From Allacma fusca (taxonomy: Eukaryota; Arthropoda; Collembola; Symphypleona; Sminthuridae): DNA of 64,000 nt. Location: the NCBI GenBank assembly GCA_947179485.1, contig OX359246.1:46851632-46915631 (forward strand), given 5' to 3'. The notes beneath the pieces are model-generated. The model had not been told where the DNA came from. It saw only the letters and a program-made list of their open reading frames with translations, and made no database searches. The translations under genes were made by a program, and so were the position numbers. This document shows positions 36,435-47,702 of the stretch, piece by piece (positions within the stretch are counted from its first letter, which is position 1; every line of letters starts with the position of its first letter).

Positions 36435-38152
36435 CTAGAGGGTAATTAGAACCTGTCGAACGATTTTGCAAACGGTAATAACAATCACCAATGGAGTCCT
36501 GCTTTTATACTTGATGCCGTAAGCTTTGATAGTGATCGGGCGCAATCGCATCCTCTTCCTATTCGAGTAATTTAACAAACTGCCACAGTTATTAACGAGT
36601 TTCTGTGAATCTTCGTAAACCTGCCCAACTTTGAGGAAGTAAATTAGTTCCATGAAGGGTGATACCAGGAAAGCCCAATTTGAGAAGCTGACCAATGTAT
36701 AAATTGCCATACTGTCATGAAACTTCACCATCCCATAAAATGATACCAAATGGTAGAACACAATGAGAAAGGTCATTATCCTAAAGCTTACTTCGAACCA
36801 GCATGATTGAACGTAAGTATTAAATATTAGCAGTTGTGTGTACAGTTTCCGACTCTCTGCTATTTTCAAGCTAGTTGAATCCGTTCCTCGAATAGCTGTC
36901 ATTCCATTTGTGAACTTGATTTTGGCTCTTAGGTAGCTTAATGAGTTTAGGATGGCAATGAGATAAAATATAGTTGAAAGGAACGTCCAATTAAAGATGA
37001 AGAACCCAATGACGGTGTGATAGTACTCAACGACAAAGAGTATCAGGTACGATGCTGTTGTTTGGGCGTATTTGGGGAGTAATGAGAAGAAATAGCGCGG
37101 ATTGGTCGGCTCGATTGCGTAGAGCAAATTACATGCAAAACTATTGAAATACACGCAAGTAATTGCAACGGCAGGAAGTAGTTGCAAGCATTTTGCGAAT
37201 TTGTTGGCCGGTTGAAGTGGTGAAGCCCCTGCGTAAAAATTGTAGTGTAATAAATCCTCTTACTGTCTAAAGAAAAACAAAAATGCAAAATATTTAAAAG
37301 AGAATGTCCGCGTGCAAAGGGTATCCTAAAGATATTCCTACAATCTTGAGTCTACACATCTCACAGAAACAAAAAGCCTGCAGGATAAAACTGAACTTGA
37401 GCAATTTTATGAACTTTTCTTCGAAGTTATCTAAAGGGTCATTACTGCTTGCGCATTTTAGGCAGTTCCAAGAAAATTTAAGTAAAATTATTAATTAATT
37501 ATTTATTAAAGTATATAATAATATATTGTTACTACAAGAGTACGTGCTACTAGTAGTATCATGCAAAAATATATGATAAATTAAAATTATTAGTAGAGCA
37601 TAAGAATAGATGTAATGTGTATATTTAATCTATGTGTATCTATGTATGTATATAGAAAATATACACATTTTTTGTACACATATGTAAACTGGTATAATGA
37701 CTATTAATCTATAATCACTAAAAAATGGATTAGTATAAATCAAAACTGGAAAGTTACAATTACTACATGCATACGTGCATATACTCACCTGATCGAATAG
37801 AAAAGGTTACTATGAAATTGAACCCATGGACCAAGTCCTCAGATTTCTTCCACATTATAAGATACATAATGAAAGCTGATATATTTATACAGAGCCAGAA
37901 TGAATCCATTACCAAAATTTTTGGCTCTCTTTTGGTGACAATACCAACAGCGAAATTTATTAGCTGATGGACACTCTTTAAACCTACTAGTACCATAGTT
38001 AATTTCCAACCTTTGCTCTGGTTAGCTCTTCTGAATCTTTTCATCTCGCCGGACCAAATCATCGGCAGTAGGTAGAAAGAATTACCTACATTTACGGTTG
38101 ATCCGAAATTTGATAGAAACGATGATTGTTTCAGTCTTTGCATAGAGACCAA
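36435..38152 (-). CDS. putative seven-transmembrane chemoreceptor-like protein
   Basis: Two exons, 37789-38152 and 36435-37228. The donor G|GTGAGT and the acceptor ending CGCAG are in phase; the total is 1158 nt, or 385 residues, the usual size of arthropod gustatory/odorant-type receptors. An in-frame second Met lies at 38143. Several hydrophobic segments are visible, for example around residues 50-65 and 80-100 and, in exon 2, LLPAVAITCVYFNSF, YLILFVVEYY, TFLSTIFYLIAIL and IMTFLIVFYHLV. The C-terminus has a polar loop with RKRMRLRPITIKAYG and then a last hydrophobic helix, an arrangement like the C-terminal region of gustatory receptors. The signature TYhhhhhQF is not evident, so family assignment is inference. 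Ligand unknown. Confidence 0.55.
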
Positions 38153-38298
38153 GAATTAAATTATTCCAAGTTTTTTGGGATTTCACTGCTTATAATTCAC
38201 CGCTCATTCAATTTACATGGCACATATGACAGCTATTTCACACACATGAACTTTTTACTTCCTTGATCGTTCAATGATTTCATATTTCATGTATCTAT

Positions 38299-39108
38299 TA
38301 GGCATGAGCGTATCGTTCAATTTTAAAATATCGTTAATATCGGTATCGTTAACAAGAAAAATCACGATACCGATATCCATGAGCGATATATCGGTATTTG
38401 ATTAAATTTAAAGCAATATACTAATTTTGATGAAACTCTATCAGATTTAACGTATTTTTGCAGAATATTCAATATTTGTAATTTATTCTCCTTAAAACAG
38501 CCCGTAAAATCAAATTCCTTGAAAGGTTGAACTTTAAGACCTGTAATACTTCACTTATGACATACCCTGGATTTTTTCATATTAGGAACTGGAGAGCTGG
38601 TAAACGGTGGATCGTTTGAACTTCAATAATTTAAGTAAAATGATTCCGTTCAATTCAAACTGAACCAATCGGTTCAGTTTCGTCTTGAATTGAATCGAAA
38701 TTTTCCGACTCAGAATTGAATTGGTCCGAGCACTATCGGCATCGGCCAGCTCAAACAAACTAAGTTTGAAAATGCTTGCTTACTACAAATAAGCATTTTT
38801 TTTGTATTACTACAGTTCTAACTTCGAATTCAGACAGGTATTTTTAAAATGCTCAAGTTTTATCCGTTTTGCCCAGACTTTTTCAGTGACATTTGTAACG
38901 TTTCACATTCCTTAATAGCTTTACTTAAAAAACAAGTAGTAAGAGGGACACAGGGTGGCATTTTTGAAAATTAAACTTCCTATGTACGATATTAAAATTA
39001 ACCGATATATCGCTTTAAAATTGCGAGAAATATCGTGACATATCGTTGCTTAAAAATGTACGATATGGACCGATATATCGTATCGTTATATCGTTCCGCT
39101 CATGCCTA
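38299..39108. mobile_element. hAT-like element with CGATATATCG repeats
   Basis: Exact 8-bp target-site duplication GTATCTAT at 38291-38298 and 39109-39116. Exact 12-bp terminal inverted repeats TAGGCATGAGCG / CGCTCATGCCTA. The ends hold degenerate ATATCGTTAATATCGG / ACCGATATATCG repeats. A second repeat type (about 38640-38730, TTCAATTCAAACTGAACC-like) lies inside, perhaps a nested remnant. No coding was seen. Confidence 0.92.
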
Positions 39109-39513
39109 GTATCTATAAGTATGATCCGAGAATACGGTGAAGCTAAAGATTATCAACACAAGGTTTGTGAAAGAATAAATTACTAGAAATAATTCTTGGC
39201 AGTATTATCAGTAGTTTTAGCAAGTAAGCCAGTATTCAGGAATGTACTATCTATATACATATGTGCATATTTAATTGTGTGCAATTAACTAAATAAACGC
39301 TCATTGCGTAATAGCTGTAATATCGATATACATTTGGTAAACCATTATATGTAATCATCAGTGAAGCAGTTCTGCTTTTAAATTGTTTGCACAGGTTTAA
39401 CAAAACGGTTAATGAAACTGGTGTAGTTTTTTGGAACGCTGCAGTTAACTATAAGTGCGATAGTTCAGCACACACTGTTAACCTTTAGCTATCAGATATA
39501 AGTGTCCTGTAGG

Positions 39514-40615
39514 CAGGCGCGTAGCCAGGAACTGACCAAGGGGGGGGCAACATTAATTAGAACGTACATAATATGACACATTCAATGGGAAATCCAATTT
39601 TACGAATGTAAAACGCATCAAATTTTGCAAACCGAATTTCAGGATTTTTATATTCTCCACGTTTTACGATTCCATCAAATTTGAATGATTTTGGACCAGA
39701 TTTTCAATTTATATTAATATTTTTTTTATTTAATATTTTCAAATGATCCGATTTCCGAGAATTTCCAGACCTGGGTTCGCTTCTATCGTTTCAGCTGGTA
39801 CTTAACCTACTGTTCCTGTGATACACGTCTTTGTTTCGAAAAGAAACTGCGGATATCAGGCGTGCTTGATCTTTTCATAATGAAGAATTAATTACAATTT
39901 ACTAATTTAATAATTCTATCCAGCTTAAAAATTCCCTCAAAGCGATGCGTGTAAGTTACAGGAGCTAAAATCTTTTAATATAAAAATATTTAAAGCCGCT
40001 GTTACCATACTTTTGTTGCCGTTGAAGGTTGAAGTCGAATCGACGAGGCAAAGTGAAATCGGGATTTGGCAATGCATTCAAATGACCCGCTAAGCAAGAA
40101 TGAATACAATAAAAATATACTCTAGAATCACCCAAAACGTCGCTGTAGTGAATGGTTTATTACCCACGTCTACTTCCGGTCAAAAGTTGACCCATCCATA
40201 CGGGCGAAAATCGTATCAAAATGCTTTTCCATTTCGTTAGAAATTTATTGATCTATAAATCCTTTGCTCACGCAATGGACAAACATTGCGATACAATTTC
40301 CGCGCGTATGGATGGGTCAATTAATGACGGGAGGAGCCGTGGGTAATAAATCATTCACACGAAACATGTAAACTTCATGGGTGATTCTAGAGTTATGCTG
40401 TTTATACCCAGATATTTACATGGATTACTGAATATTTTGAGTTTCGCAGATTTTGTTTACAAATAAAAAAAATTGCACTGTCAAATCACTGAAAAGGTTT
40501 GCATGTCTCGGTATGGACTGATTTATTTTTAACTTTTTGAGTGATTTGATAGTATTTTATTTCGAAAGGGGGGGGCAATTGCCCCCTTTGACCCCCTCCC
40601 TTGGCTACGCGCCTG
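39514..40615. mobile_element. hAT MITE with CAGGCGCGTAGCCA ends
   Basis: Exact 8-bp target-site duplication CCTGTAGG at 39506-39513 and 40616-40623. Terminal inverted repeats begin CAGGCGCGTAGCCA, followed by a G-rich run and GGGGGCAA on both sides. Ends of this kind (C-A-G-G-x-G-C-G-T-A-G-C-C) are widespread in animal hAT elements. The interior is unique apart from a nested palindromic element (40119-40393). No transposase was found. Confidence 0.92.
40119..40393. mobile_element. nested palindromic MITE
   Basis: Nearly the full 275 bp is an inverted repeat. It has terminal ACTCTAGAATCACCCA on both arms, then TGAATGGTTTATTACCCACG against TGAATGATTTATTACCCACG, and inner TTGACCCATCCATACG on both arms. 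It is flanked by TAT on each side (40116-40118, 40394-40396), compatible with a 3-bp or TA duplication. It lies inside the hAT MITE and so inserted later. Transcription would give a long hairpin. Confidence 0.85.
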
Positions 40616-41384
40616 CCTGTAGGTAGAAAATCGCTTATAATTGACTCAAGGCGGCAAATAACTGCAACATCAAAGATAAACTGTGGTTTTAGAAATACGT
40701 ATTTTTAAAATATATAATTACATATAATCTATAGATATTTAATTCTATTTGGAAACGTGGAGAGCTATAAACACATGAACTGGCTCACTCTGAATCTATG
40801 AATTACCTCTGAAGAATAATTAGTAAATGGGCTACTGACACTTCCAAAACACACATACCCTACAAATTGTTTCATTGAATGGTCCCACTTTCAATAAACT
40901 TAAACGTTCTATACTTAATTCGTTTTATATCTTTGTAATTATTATCGAGTTGCAGTCATGGTATTGCTCGGACTGCTACTGTCTGGAACAAAAATTGTCT
41001 AGTTGTTCCGATCTGGTCTTGCACCATTTGAAACGATCCTTTTATGCCGGACCATTGAATCTGTTCCAAAATTTTGGCCCAGACCATTAGGACCGTTCCT
41101 GCATAAGGGTCATGACAGACCTTTTGGTCGGACTAAAACTCAAACGTCAGTAAAAGGAGTTTATTTGTAGCTATATCTATTATAGGAATAAATACTGATT
41201 GGTTGATATTTTGCTTCAAATAATTAGCCGTCACAAATTTTTGGTTCAAATGGTCAGGTCCGATGGATGGACCAGGTCATAATACTGGAGTGCTTTAATT
41301 GCATCAACAGTTAAAAATGAGGGTAAAACATTGAAATGAACTTGTCCGTCTGCCGAGCTAAAATACATTAATATAGCCTAAGGT
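40616..41384. other. intergenic with a diffuse GGTCC/GGACC-rich patch
   Basis: About 40870-41290 contains scattered GGTCCGGACC-, ATGGTCC- and GGACCAGGTC-like words resembling those in 559-819. No terminal repeat or target-site duplication was found, so this is probably a decayed relative. Confidence 0.45.
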
Positions 41385-42229
41385 CACTACCCATGTAGCA
41401 CCAAACCGTAAATATTGCGTTAAAATCGCGAAACTTCATACACGACATGTCGTTAATATCGCGTAACTATTTCGTGAAAATTTAGTTCGAATGAAGTAAT
41501 TATCAAGCGAAAATGTCCAACTATATTTACGTTAAATTGTTAGCGTAAAAATAACGCATCAGCATTTACCATATCTTTGCCATGGACGTTATTATTGCGC
41601 TTTATTTACATTAACTTCTAACGTAAAATGTACGCAAATGCATGATGGGCATGCAAATGAAATAATAATTTGTATTTGATTATAATTTATTTCATTTGTA
41701 ATTTCCGGTATTTATTATTGAAATTAGTAATAACATCCAGTAGACTACATACAAAACAATACTCCATAGTTCTATAATTATTATATTAACATTAACACTA
41801 AATATCAGTAACAAAACACCGCAAACTAAATACACATCCCCATGTGTAGACCAAAAACAACACGGATTTGTACCAACGCCACAACTACATGTAAAAAAAT
41901 CTAATATTTCACATCACAATATATCTAGGTCAAATAATCTATTAAAAACTAATATTAATAACCTTATTAATAAATTTTGAAAAATTAATAAATGTATTTA
42001 CAACATATGCTATTGTTCAAGTAGGATAAAAACTTACGCATGTGCAAGACTGAAAATTATTGATCAATTTACACGGAAATATACGAGCGGAACTCAAACG
42101 CAGAAAATTATTTGTCAGTGGATTACTCTAAAAATGTGATCGTTCAAAAAAGGCTGGACGAAAAAAATAAGAACACAAAATAGTACAAAATATTTGTTTT
42201 GTTCTAATTACAACAAATTATTTCTTCGA

Positions 42230-43708
42230 CGATAGTAATCTTCCGGGGGCTGCTTTTAACCAGTCCTTGATGGCATTTTCAATACAAGAAACATTTCCTT
42301 CCTTTTTCCCAAAAAATCCATGCACACAATCTGAAAAATATTTCAAAAATTACTTAATAATTTAAACTACACATCGTGAATTTAAAATATTTGGTTTGAA
42401 CTTAAATTATTTATTTTAAATTGCTTTTTGATTTTTTAACCAACTTGTGACGATAGTGCAGAGTTCAAACATTTTGAATCCTTGCTTTCCATTGTGACCA
42501 GACCAATTAAGTCCAGCGGCGACTTCATTAGACATAATTTTCTGCATTGTCTTGAACACACAGTCCCGTAAATTTTTTCCTCCAATCCAGTCAAGTCGAT
42601 TTGCCTAATCAAATAATTGCATGGCTGTGAAGCTTGGAATTTATTGCGTATTATTTACATAATCCAAAAATTAATTACAATTTCTGCATAAGTATCCGGA
42701 TCATTTGCTATTTGAGATTCCATGCGAATGAACTCTTCAAGTGTTTTAATCGGCAAATTAATATTAAACCTCGGCTGGCTACGCAAAATGGAATTACCCA
42801 ACCGTTCTTGTATCTGCGATTGATTGTCGTGCAGTTGATCCATCTTCATTTTGAGCTATGCAAGGGAAGATAAGACAGACTCGCGAAATTCTATTAAGTA
42901 ATACCAAAATAGTGAAATAATTTTATTTACAAAATGAGTTGGCATAGTAAACATTTCAAACATTACTTTGCTCAGATCCAACTAGTTCAAGTGGACGGGA
43001 TTTACAATAACTTGCTGGTGTACTTGTTGGGATAGATCCAAAGTTTAAATTTCTCCTTGGTTCGACTTGAGCAGTTTCGTTCAATCTTGAGGGCGACTCT
43101 GAAATTTTATTCAAAAACTAACCTACAAACCTATTATGTAGTTGTTTGAAACGTTAGTGAGTAGCTACAAACTTTGTTTTGCAAGACGTGTCGATTGTGG
43201 GGAAGAAGCAGGACTGTCCTGAAAACTTGGTATGGAATTCGGAACGCTGGGCAATGATGAGTCGGATGAGCATGAAGGACTGTGTGGTTTTCGCCGTTGC
43301 ACCCTCTTGGATTTCATAGGAGGACTTTCAAAATGTTTTGTCGGTTTTCGTCTTCTTTTTCCATTAGGGTCACTGGTTTCCACGTCATTATCCATACGAA
43401 CTAACTTTTGCCGAGCCTCCAGAACAGTCTCTGGGATAAAAAATAAAATTTAAAAGTTTCGAAAACAAAAATTTTATTAAAAATGTAGGAACAAATTTCA
43501 ATAACTATTTACCATATAAACCATGAACTTCCTTTACTTTATGAATTTTCCAAGTCCCATCAGGATCACTTATGCGATTAACAGCAGTTGTTATTTTGTC
43601 TGCTTTAGCACATGATGGCCAGTACGTTTTCTTGCATTCATCAAAAAGCCATTTATACGGAACGACATCATAATTACCACCCCGAAATTCCACTACTGCA
43701 TACTGCAT
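42230..43708 (-). CDS. transposon-encoded DUF4806-domain protein, multi-exon
   Basis: Accessory gene of the CACTA-like element. Exon 1 (about 43513-43708) encodes MQYAVVEFRGGNYDVVPYKW and YWP, the N-terminal block common in DUF4806 proteins. Exon 2 (about 43165-43437) is basic and serine-rich. A further piece lies at about 42960-43090. The DUF4806 domain spans about 42650-42850 (LPIKTLEEFIRMESQIANDP), 42425-42605 (LDWIGGKNLRDCVFKTMQKI and WSGHNGKQGF) and 42230-42330, ending in AIKDWLKAAPGRL. The splice sites of the middle exons were not all resolved, so the full frame is unproven. Function unknown; DUF4806 proteins are often found with transposases. Confidence 0.65.
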
Positions 43709-43726
43709 TCTATAAAAACATTGTTT

Positions 43727-45749
43727 TTAATTATTGTTAATATGTAATATCGGAATGCCTATTTTATATCCTTTCATGTCATGTACAAATATTTTTGACA
43801 AAACTTTGTCTACAGGAATTTCGGTTAAACTTGAGCGGTCTTTAGATTGAAATTTATAAATCTTTAGAGTTTTTGAAGAGCACGGTGATTTAAAATAGTC
43901 GACAAGATTATTGTAAACAAATCCAATAAGTATGATTTCGATATTTCTTTGGACTATACTTTTAACTTTGAAAATAGTTTGGTCATAGGTTAACACATAG
44001 TTGTTGCCAGGTAACTTTGTAATGCAGAAATTCTTTGTTGCGATTCTTCTAAAAAATTGTCCCTCCTCATTTTCACTTATTGAACAAGCTGATTCAATTG
44101 TTAGATCAGCTAGGCTAAATTTTCTTGAATGCTCATTTGAAGCAACAGGTATGTAGTGCTGACGCTCTTGAAGTCTCTTTATAATTTGTTGAAGAGGCCA
44201 TTTTCCACCACGAACAAATTTTTTAACTTGCTGCAAATTATTTTCAAAAGGAAAAGAGCTGAATTCGTCTAGTGTCCCAAATCGTCTAGCATCGGAACAA
44301 ATATGAAGAAGTCCGTGTATGTTGTGTGAAACTTGCTCTTTGCCATATATCTGTGCAAACTTTCCTACGAAGTACGTCATCAAGGATTCCGCATAATTAA
44401 TCATTTTCGGTAAAAGGGATTTGCTACACAGTATGTAAACTGCACAATAAAAGCACAGAAAATGATTATAAACCTCATGTGTTAAAATTCCTTTTAGTAC
44501 TACAGGTGATAAATACAACAAAAATAAACGGAATTCAGTGCATTTCCATCTTGCCAGTTCCGACAATGATCGAGGTATTCGAGCAAATTCAGAAGGAGTA
44601 GATTTTCGTTTTGAAAGTATTAGTTCAGAGAGTAAAATTATTTTGGAGCGAGGAATTCTAAACGGTCTTCGTTTGCCATGGGTCCACAAATTGATCAATT
44701 TTTTAGTAGCCCCAATAAGTATCAAATGCAGGTAATCCAAAGGAACTTGACTCACGAGTCCGACCCGAAGATCTTGGAAAATTGTATCTCCTTTGTGATG
44801 TTGTTGTTGTTCTTTCAGTCTGAATGAATCATCAGTTCGGGGAGTACCTGATACACTTTCAAAACAAACTCTGCGATCTCTGTACTTGCCTTTTTGTTGA
44901 CACTTGCTACACGCATAGTAACCTCCATGGCTGACAGTATTAAGTACAAATGCTTTAGCAGGGGCATCACAAATTATCGCGTTAATTTGTACATAAAATT
45001 TGCGACCATTAAAAATAGCACCTTCAGACTCTAAAAGTTTCATTTCCTCCACAAAGTCGAATAAAAACTCGTTGCAGCTTGCAGGTTTTGAATTTCCATG
45101 AAATATACCAACCACATGAGGAGATGTAGACCCTGGAATTTTAACTTATATAGGCCACACGCTGCTAGATACTACTACTTTTTGTTAATGGTAAACCATC
45201 GATATTAACGTCGATTTTAATAATTTCTTGGTTGTAATAGTTGTTCTTGCTTATTTCTTCCCGTAAACAATTTTCGACTCCCGCATGAAAATATTTTCCT
45301 CGTGAAACGTCACGTAAGCTTAAGGTTCTTGGTGTTTTTAAAAAGGTCCGAGCGTCACGAGGTAATGATTTGCATTCAATGATTTTGTCTTTTAAAATCC
45401 GCAATAATTTATTTAAACTTTTATGGGAAATATTTTTTGTTAAGGCCCATCTTCGAAGTAAGTCTGAAAACGAAACTGATTTGTTTTGAGGCAAAACATT
45501 GGCACGATTTGGAACCGAATGAATTGCAGGATTTATTTCACAATCAGGTATTTCACTATGGATTTCACTGTAAATAACTGGATTTTCAGAAAATTCCCTA
45601 ACAGTTGGAAGATCGCTCGTTGCCAGCTCGAAGTTTTTTGCTGCCTTTTTAGCCAGCCTTGTAGTATGTCTGGAACTTTGAAATGTCATTATAAAAATTA
45701 AACCTACCTGCTCAAGTTCGGGTTCCGTTTTCGTTTTAGTAATTTTCAC
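43727..45749 (-). pseudogene. CACTA/EnSpm-like transposase, frame broken
   Basis: Two consecutive minus-strand open frames make one transposase. The upstream frame (45165-45749, 194 codons) has the N-terminal block with LLRRWALTKNISHKSLNKLL, LPRDARTFLKTPR and VNIDGLPLTKSSS. The downstream frame (43727-45115, 462 codons) has VVGIFHGNSKP, ICDAPAKAF, a GYYACSKCQQKGKY zinc-finger-like motif, RTDDSFR, an HH pair and VPLDYLHLILIGATKKL. A similar order occurs in an animal transposase family usually linked to EnSpm/CACTA. Between them (45116-45164) a frameshift and one stop break the frame, although WPI and SPHVVGIF are still readable. It is probably recently inactivated. Confidence 0.78.
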
Positions 45750-46061
45750 TTCAACCAGTTTGACATTAAACTAATTCAAATCCGTAAATAATAGACTGAG
45801 AATATAATCCGAGCAAGAATCTAACAAGATTCTAGATTGTATTTGGAGCACGCCGTTTTTTAGCAAAAAGCTCGTTAAGGACCCGCTTGATGTCTCTAGT
45901 GCTGTTTGGTAAAGTTTATCGACGTTATTTATTCGTAAACATTACATTATCGAAACGGATAAAATTGACGTACATGTTTCGGTCTTTCTTGCACGCAATT
46001 TTTACGTCAATTTTGTGCAAAATAATTTGCGTCAGATCTTAAGCGCTAATTTACAGTAAAC

Positions 46062-47011
46062 CAGGGACGGGAATTCGAATTCGAATCGGAATTAGAATCG
46101 GAATTATATTCAAAACATTCGGGTATCCGAATCGATATTAGAATTGGAAAACAATTCACCACGGTATTTGTATCCGAAATTGGATTAGAATAAAAACAAT
46201 GGTATTCGAATCGGTATTCGAATATTTTTTAACGAATTCCGATTCCAATAAAGTATCGAGTTTATTGGGTTTTATACTGTCACGTGCGAGAAAATGTTCA
46301 TAGGAAGCATTTTGGAAAGCCGCACGCATGCAATTATAAAACCCACTGGGCAAGTAACGTTTGGTAAACGCAATGTGTATGGTTGGTAATGGGCAGTGAT
46401 TTATAGCCCTAAAATTCCTACAAATAGGATGAGATAGCCGCATGGTGTCGGTCTTACAGGACGATTAAGTGAATCAAGTGTCTTCTTTCTTAATTCTTGT
46501 TCTCATCATGGGGATGAGTAAAACTAATTCCGTTGAAGTGCATTTTAGTTACGATGTGTTATCAAACAAATCGATTTGCAAATATATACTGTCAGAAAAA
46601 ACTAACCGGAAAAGTAGACAGGTTTACAGATTACTCCGAATTTTAAAAAAATGTTATTGGATCAATCCTTGCTTTTCTAGTTACTTACATTTCAGTTGAG
46701 CGTGTGTTTTCTGCGCTTAAATTTATATTAAATGATTGCGTGGTAATGTATAGATACAAAAACGCTTAATGTGTTATGTATCGCTTATGTTTTTGCGATT
46801 AAATTGTTCATTTGAATAAATTCCTATTTTTTTACGAATATCCGAAACGTATTTGAATCGGAATTCAAATTCAGCAAGTATTCAAATATATTGGAATCCG
46901 TATCGGAATTCAAATTTTTATGTATTATAAACAATAATTAAAATTGAAATCAAAACCAGAAAGTATTCGAATTCAAATTTAAATCCGTATTTTTCCGATA
47001 TCCCGTCCCTG
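46062..47011 (+). mobile_element. hAT deletion derivative with transposase remnant
   Basis: Exact 8-bp target-site duplication CAGTAAAC at 46054-46061 and 47012-47019. Terminal inverted repeats CAGGGACGGGA / TCCCGTCCCTG, shared with 8029-8365. Both ends (about 46070-46250 and 46840-47000) are degenerate GAATTCGAATCGGAATT repeats. The middle encodes, at about 46692-46736 on the plus strand, SVERVFSALKFILND, the conserved start of the hAT C-terminal dimerisation domain, soon followed by stops. The rest of the transposase is missing. It is nested in the CACTA-like element. Confidence 0.92.
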
Positions 47012-47591
47012 CAGTAAACAAAGCGTTATATTTTAAACCGTTTATAATTTTGCCCATATAAACACGTGTTTTCATGGTGTTGTGCTACGTGGGTAGTCAT
47101 ACCAGTCAGACGTCAAACTCTATTATTCTGTCGAGTTTTCCAAAGTGTATAGTTTTGGGGGCTTCTTTTTCAAAACGGTGAAGTGGGCGTGTTTGACGTG
47201 ACACTTTCACTGATTGTGAGGACTTTGAGGCGGTTAGCAGCATCCTAGATAGTTGACAACGGTATTACGATTGAAAATTAGAGAACTGATAAATTGTTTA
47301 TTGCTCTACAGCAGTTAAATAGGAATGATGTGGAGTTTATTGATACTCATTTGAACAAACGAAAATTGATTATCGGAACTCTGCAATTAAGCAATAGCCC
47401 ACATCAATCCCCATCCTTAACCATTATATAACTTCGGGTAAGCTCCACATGGCGAAAATATAATTATTTTGTGTACAAGCAATCCTGCTTGCGAAAATCA
47501 GTAATAACCTTCGTATAATCAACGCAATTTGCAAATAACAATATTAAGCCTTATTAGAATTATGTAGACTTAAATATTATATTATATTATT

Positions 47592-47702
47592 TAATATCGT
47601 TGGCTAAATTCTAAAAAGTACCATTTTCATTTCATAACCTATGCTTTTTAAATGGGTTCGAAAATGAAAATGGTACTTTTTAGAATTTAGCCAACGATAT
47701 TA
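47592..47702. repeat. perfect 41-bp inverted repeat with 29-bp loop
   Basis: Left arm 47592-47632 is exactly complementary to right arm 47662-47702; loop 47633-47661. The arms begin TAATATCGTTGGCTAAATTC. An RNA copy would fold into a long unbroken stem. No coding capacity. Confidence 0.95.

Larger units (their letters stand above)
41385..47097 (-). mobile_element. CACTA/EnSpm-like DNA transposon with two genes
   Basis: The left end reads CACTACCCATGTAGCAC and the right end, read inward, ACTACCCACGTAGCAC: about 15 of 16 bases match inversely. CACTA is the hallmark start of EnSpm/CACTA elements. Subterminal zones carry scattered ACGTAAA/TTTACG words. Inside, on the minus strand, are a transposase gene (43727-45749) and a DUF4806-type gene (about 42230-43708). 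No clean 2-3 bp target-site duplication is visible, and the right terminal base differs, so the ends may be decayed. A hAT element (46062-47011) is nested near its right end. Confidence 0.75.

Noticed and set aside
40870..41290. A further hAT-like element with GGTCC words
   Set aside because: No inverted ends or 8-bp direct repeat could be found at any plausible border.
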